A stretch of 8,737 bases of DNA from Bacteroidales bacterium (GTDB lineage Bacteria; Bacteroidota; Bacteroidia; Bacteroidales; UBA7960). Within the stretch, counting starts at the first letter, position 1; every line of letters starts with the position of its first letter. A program made the position numbers and the translations under genes. Under the pieces are notes generated by a model that saw only the letters and a list, made by a program, of their open reading frames with translations, was not told the origin of the DNA and searched no databases. Below, in pieces: positions 6,474 through 8,737 of the stretch. The DNA is taken from the NCBI GenBank assembly GCA_003555385.1, contig PWHO01000101.1, positions 1-8,737 on the forward strand, given 5' to 3'.

Positions 6474-7667
6474 TTAGTTCTCCTCCGGGTACAACAGGTA
6501 AGCACTGCGTAGTTGCCTGAACGCTTCCAGGTCATTTTCCCAGGTAGCCCTGATGGCTGAGGCGGAATATCCTGCCTCAATCTGCTTGCGTAACCGGCTG
6601 GTTCCGGCCAGTTGCTCAAAGTAGGTGTTGAAAAACCGGCTTTTATCCGGGAAATGGCGGTATGCCTCCAGCAGGTATTCAAGGTTGATTCGTTTTTTTC
6701 TCGCCAGATCATCCTCATCCAGCTGCCCCAGGTCTAATCCCTTGCACTCCTCCCCTATTTGGGGCGGGTTGACAGACTCCCGGCGACTTTCAGGGGTAAA
6801 CTGGTGTGGATAAGCGGAAGCAGGCAGGTCGGGATGTCCGAATTGTTGAAAAGGCTTGTCGGTGCCCCTGCCTAAACTGACTGAAGTACCTTCAAAAAAG
6901 CATAGTGACGGGTAAAGATATACTGCACGCATATTGGGAAGGTTTGGTGAAGGTGCGACCGGAAGGGAATACCGTACTTCCCTGTAATAGTGAGCCACGG
7001 GAACAACCCGCAGGTCAGCTCTTCTGTCATCTTTCAGCCATCCTTCACCATTGACCATCAACGCGTATTCACCGATGGTCATCCCATGGACAACCGGAAC
7101 CGGGTGCAGGCCCACAAAGGAGGCGTGTTCAGGTTCAAGTAGAGGCCCGTCGACATAATGGCCATTCGGATTGGGCCGGTCGAGAATGATCACGGGTATT
7201 CCTTTCACCGCTGCTTCTTCCATAATATAGGTCATCGTAGAGATGTAGGTGTAAAACCTTGTGCCCACATCCTGCATATCAAAAAGGATCACGTCCACCA
7301 CAGCGAGTTGCTCACGGGTCGGTCTCCGGTTGTTTCCGTAAAGACTGACAATGGGAACTCCGGTTTGCGGATCTGTGGAGTCATCTATATGTTCTCCGTC
7401 GGCAGCCCTTCCGCGAAATCCGTGCTCCGGGCTGAACACCTTTACTACGTTGATATCTGAGGAAAGCAGTGTGTCTACCAGATGGGTGCCAGAGACCATT
7501 GAAGTATGGTTACCGGCCACAGCCACCTGTTTACCCTCAAGTAAATGAAAATAGGCGTTGGTTTGCCATGCACCGGGAAGTACATCATGGTCGTTGCTGA
7601 GTAAAGCATGCATCCCGTTAACGGAAATCACCAATTTCAATAGCAATATGAAGAAATGTGTCAGCAC
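6474..7667 (-). CDS. namZ: Exported exo-beta-N-acetylmuramidase NamZ-like (DUF1343)
   Basis: DUF1343 proteins (glycoside hydrolase family GH171) include NamZ/YbbC of Bacillus subtilis, which removes N-acetylmuramic acid from the non-reducing ends of peptidoglycan fragments. In this 397-residue protein the family blocks are clear: 'VFSPEHGFRG' at 77-86 with Glu81, the likely catalytic acid by analogy; 'GVPIVSLYG' at 103-111; 'FDMQDVGTRFYTY' at 129-141; 'DRPNPNG' at 163-169; 'PVVHGMTIGE' at 191-200; and 'FFEGTSVSLGRGT' at 257-269. Residues 4-18 are a hydrophobic stretch that would serve as a signal peptide, so the enzyme probably acts in the periplasm. The start is GTG at 7667; the first downstream ATG (codon 19) would remove the signal, and a stop codon closes the frame upstream with no other good start. 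The gene lies 15 bases from lipA and 15 from prmC. A related muropeptide enzyme, the M55 peptidase, lies on the other strand. Confidence 0.88.
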   Translation of the reverse strand: MLTHFFILLLKLVISVNGMHALLSNDHDVLPGAWQTNAYFHLLEGKQVAVAGNHTSMVSGTHLVDTLLSSDINVVKVFSPEHGFRGRAADGEHIDDSTDPQTGVPIVSLYGNNRRPTREQLAVVDVILFDMQDVGTRFYTYISTMTYIMEEAAVKGIPVIILDRPNPNGHYVDGPLLEPEHASFVGLHPVPVVHGMTIGEYALMVNGEGWLKDDRRADLRVVPVAHYYREVRYSLPVAPSPNLPNMRAVYLYPSLCFFEGTSVSLGRGTDKPFQQFGHPDLPASAYPHQFTPESRRESVNPPQIGEECKGLDLGQLDEDDLARKKRINLEYLLEAYRHFPDKSRFFNTYFEQLAGTSRLRKQIEAGYSASAIRATWENDLEAFRQLRSAYLLYPEEN

Positions 7668-7682
7668 CTGAATCAGCCTTTT

Positions 7683-8546
7683 CTATTGAACATGATTAAT
7701 GGCGTGATAGGAGGATCGCACCAGCGGGGCACTTTCCACAAAACGGAACCCTTTTTCCCTGGCGATTGCTCCATAGCGGTCAAAATCATCAGGATGTACG
7801 TATTTCTGCACAGGCAGGTGCCGGACTGAGGGTTGCAGGTATTGTCCCAGGGTGATTACCTGGCAGTCCACCTTCCGCAGATCATCCATGGTTTCCCGAA
7901 TTTCTTCCTCTGTTTCCCCCAGACCGAGCATGATCCCTGATTTTGTCCGGATTGAACTGTTTTGTGCAATATATTTCAATACGTCCAGGCTGGTGGCGTA
8001 ATTGGCGTAAACCCTCACTTCTTTTGTCAGCCGTTTCACCGTTTCCAGGTTATGGCTGATCACCTCGGGTCCGACATCCACAACCTTCTGAATATTAATT
8101 GCATTTCCTTTAAAGTCCGGGATTAAGGCTTCAATCGTTGTGCCGGGAGCCGTTTGCCTGATAGCGTTGATGGTTTCTGCCCATACGGAAGCTCCTCCGT
8201 CGGGAATATCATCGCGGTCAACGCTTGTGATCACGCAATGCTTAACTCCCATTTCCTTCACAGCGGCGGCCACTTTTTCTGCTTCAAGCGGATCCGGAGG
8301 CAGGGGTTTACCGGTTTTAACATTGCAGAAACGGCAGCTACGCGTGCAAATCTCACCCAGAATCATGAATGTGGCGGTACCTTCACGCCAGCATTCACCC
8401 TTGTTTGGGCATGCACCGCTTTCACAAATCGTGTGCAGGCTCCCGTTGCTGAGGGTGTCTTTCACGCGGCTGTAATCCTGTGCCCTGGTTAGCTGTGTAC
8501 GTAACCATTCAGGCTTCCTGAGGTATGTAGAACGACTTGACTTCAA
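7683..8546 (-). CDS. lipA: Lipoyl synthase LipA
   Basis: LipA is a radical SAM enzyme that inserts two sulfur atoms into protein-bound octanoyl groups to make lipoyl cofactors for 2-oxoacid dehydrogenases and the glycine cleavage system. The 287-residue protein shows the auxiliary iron-sulfur cluster motif C-x4-C-x5-C (Cys41, Cys46, Cys52) and the radical SAM motif 'CTRSCRFC' (Cys67, Cys71, Cys74). The C-terminal 'RSSYHA' at 277-282 supplies the unusual serine ligand. 'RKPEWLR' at 10-16 is the usual start of the conserved region. The only plausible start is TTG at 8546: a TAA lies four codons upstream, and the first internal ATG (codon 61) falls after the auxiliary cluster cysteines. The stop codon of a tiny lipoprotein gene ends 9 bases before this TTG, so initiation may depend on translational coupling. 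NamZ follows after 15 bases. Confidence 0.95.
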   Translation of the reverse strand: MKSSRSTYLRKPEWLRTQLTRAQDYSRVKDTLSNGSLHTICESGACPNKGECWREGTATFMILGEICTRSCRFCNVKTGKPLPPDPLEAEKVAAAVKEMGVKHCVITSVDRDDIPDGGASVWAETINAIRQTAPGTTIEALIPDFKGNAINIQKVVDVGPEVISHNLETVKRLTKEVRVYANYATSLDVLKYIAQNSSIRTKSGIMLGLGETEEEIRETMDDLRKVDCQVITLGQYLQPSVRHLPVQKYVHPDDFDRYGAIAREKGFRFVESAPLVRSSYHAINHVQ

Positions 8547-8555
8547 TTCAAAAAA

Positions 8556-8699
8556 TTATGTGTGATCGACCGACTGTTCTTCCCTGGTTTCTTCCCCTGC
8601 ATCAGAATAAGCCGGGCATAACCCCTGAGACCTGCATCCCTGGAAAGCAAACACGGCAAAAATAAAAAGGGCGAGTAAGAACTTTGCTTTTGTTTTCAT
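8556..8699 (-). CDS. Tiny putative lipoprotein ahead of lipA
   Basis: An ATG at 8699 opens a 47-codon frame ending in TAA at 8556-8558. The product has two lysines in its first five residues, a hydrophobic core near 7-19, and 'FQGC' with Cys22, an acceptable but imperfect lipobox (Gly at -1, Gln instead of Ala or Ser at -2). After lipidation the mature peptide would be only 26 residues: a second cysteine in 'LCPAYS' at 27-32 and an acidic, soluble tail rich in Glu. I do not recognise a named family. A gene is supported by the signal-like N-terminus, a normal start, and a stop 9 bases before lipA in the same orientation. The role is unknown; it would be anchored to a membrane. It would be the first gene of the minus-strand run unless another lies beyond the window. 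A chance frame is possible. Confidence 0.6.
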   Translation of the reverse strand: MKTKAKFLLALFIFAVFAFQGCRSQGLCPAYSDAGEETREEQSVDHT

Positions 8700-8737
8700 C
8701 TGTTTTGGATTTGGTGAACAGAATGTAAAGAAAGATA

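Noticed and set aside
8657..8664. TATTTTTG on the minus strand, matching the TAnnTTTG element
   Set aside because: There is no TTTG at the right distance upstream, and it falls in the A/T-rich signal-peptide codons of the small lipoprotein.
8730..8737. TATCTTTC on the minus strand at the window edge, one base off a -7 element
   Set aside because: The -33 region is outside the window, and a single mismatched half-site is too weak to call.

Overview
The window looks like chromosomal DNA from a Bacteroidota bacterium. Four things point there: a TonB-dependent receptor tail, start codons without Shine-Dalgarno sequences, one exact match to the Bacteroidota promoter consensus (TTTG, 19 nt, TAnnTTTG), and Bacteroidota-like LipA and threonine aldolase proteins. 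I see no insertion sequence, phage gene, CRISPR array, tRNA or rRNA. Genes are tightly packed and the longest gap between genes is 80 bases.

Plus strand, 1 to 5550. The left edge holds the C-terminal end of a TonB-dependent outer-membrane receptor, followed 21 bases later by an exported DUF2271-like protein. Next comes an exported zinc D-aminopeptidase of the DppA/M55 family. After it a strong promoter, with a dyad in its spacer, opens a three-gene run: a cytoplasmic M20 amidohydrolase, a free-standing alanine-racemase-fold enzyme with unusual active-site residues, and a low-specificity threonine aldolase. The gaps in that run are 2 and 19 bases.

Minus strand, 8699 to 5556. A run of four genes reads leftwards: a tiny lipoprotein of 47 codons, lipoyl synthase LipA, an exported NamZ-type exo-N-acetylmuramidase (DUF1343), and the release-factor glutamine methyltransferase PrmC. 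Gaps are 9, 15 and 15 bases. The two runs converge tail to tail with 5 bases between the stop codons.

Function. Three or four genes fit turnover of cell-wall or D-amino-acid-containing peptides: NamZ and the M55 peptidase outside the cytoplasm, and the M20 hydrolase and PLP racemase inside. The threonine aldolase would handle beta-hydroxy amino acids. That they form one pathway is my inference from proximity. LipA and PrmC are housekeeping enzymes. No wholly new system stands out. The items most worth a second look are the atypical racemase, the promoter with its embedded dyad, the exact 20-bp palindrome in the racemase gene, and the tiny lipoprotein ahead of lipA.
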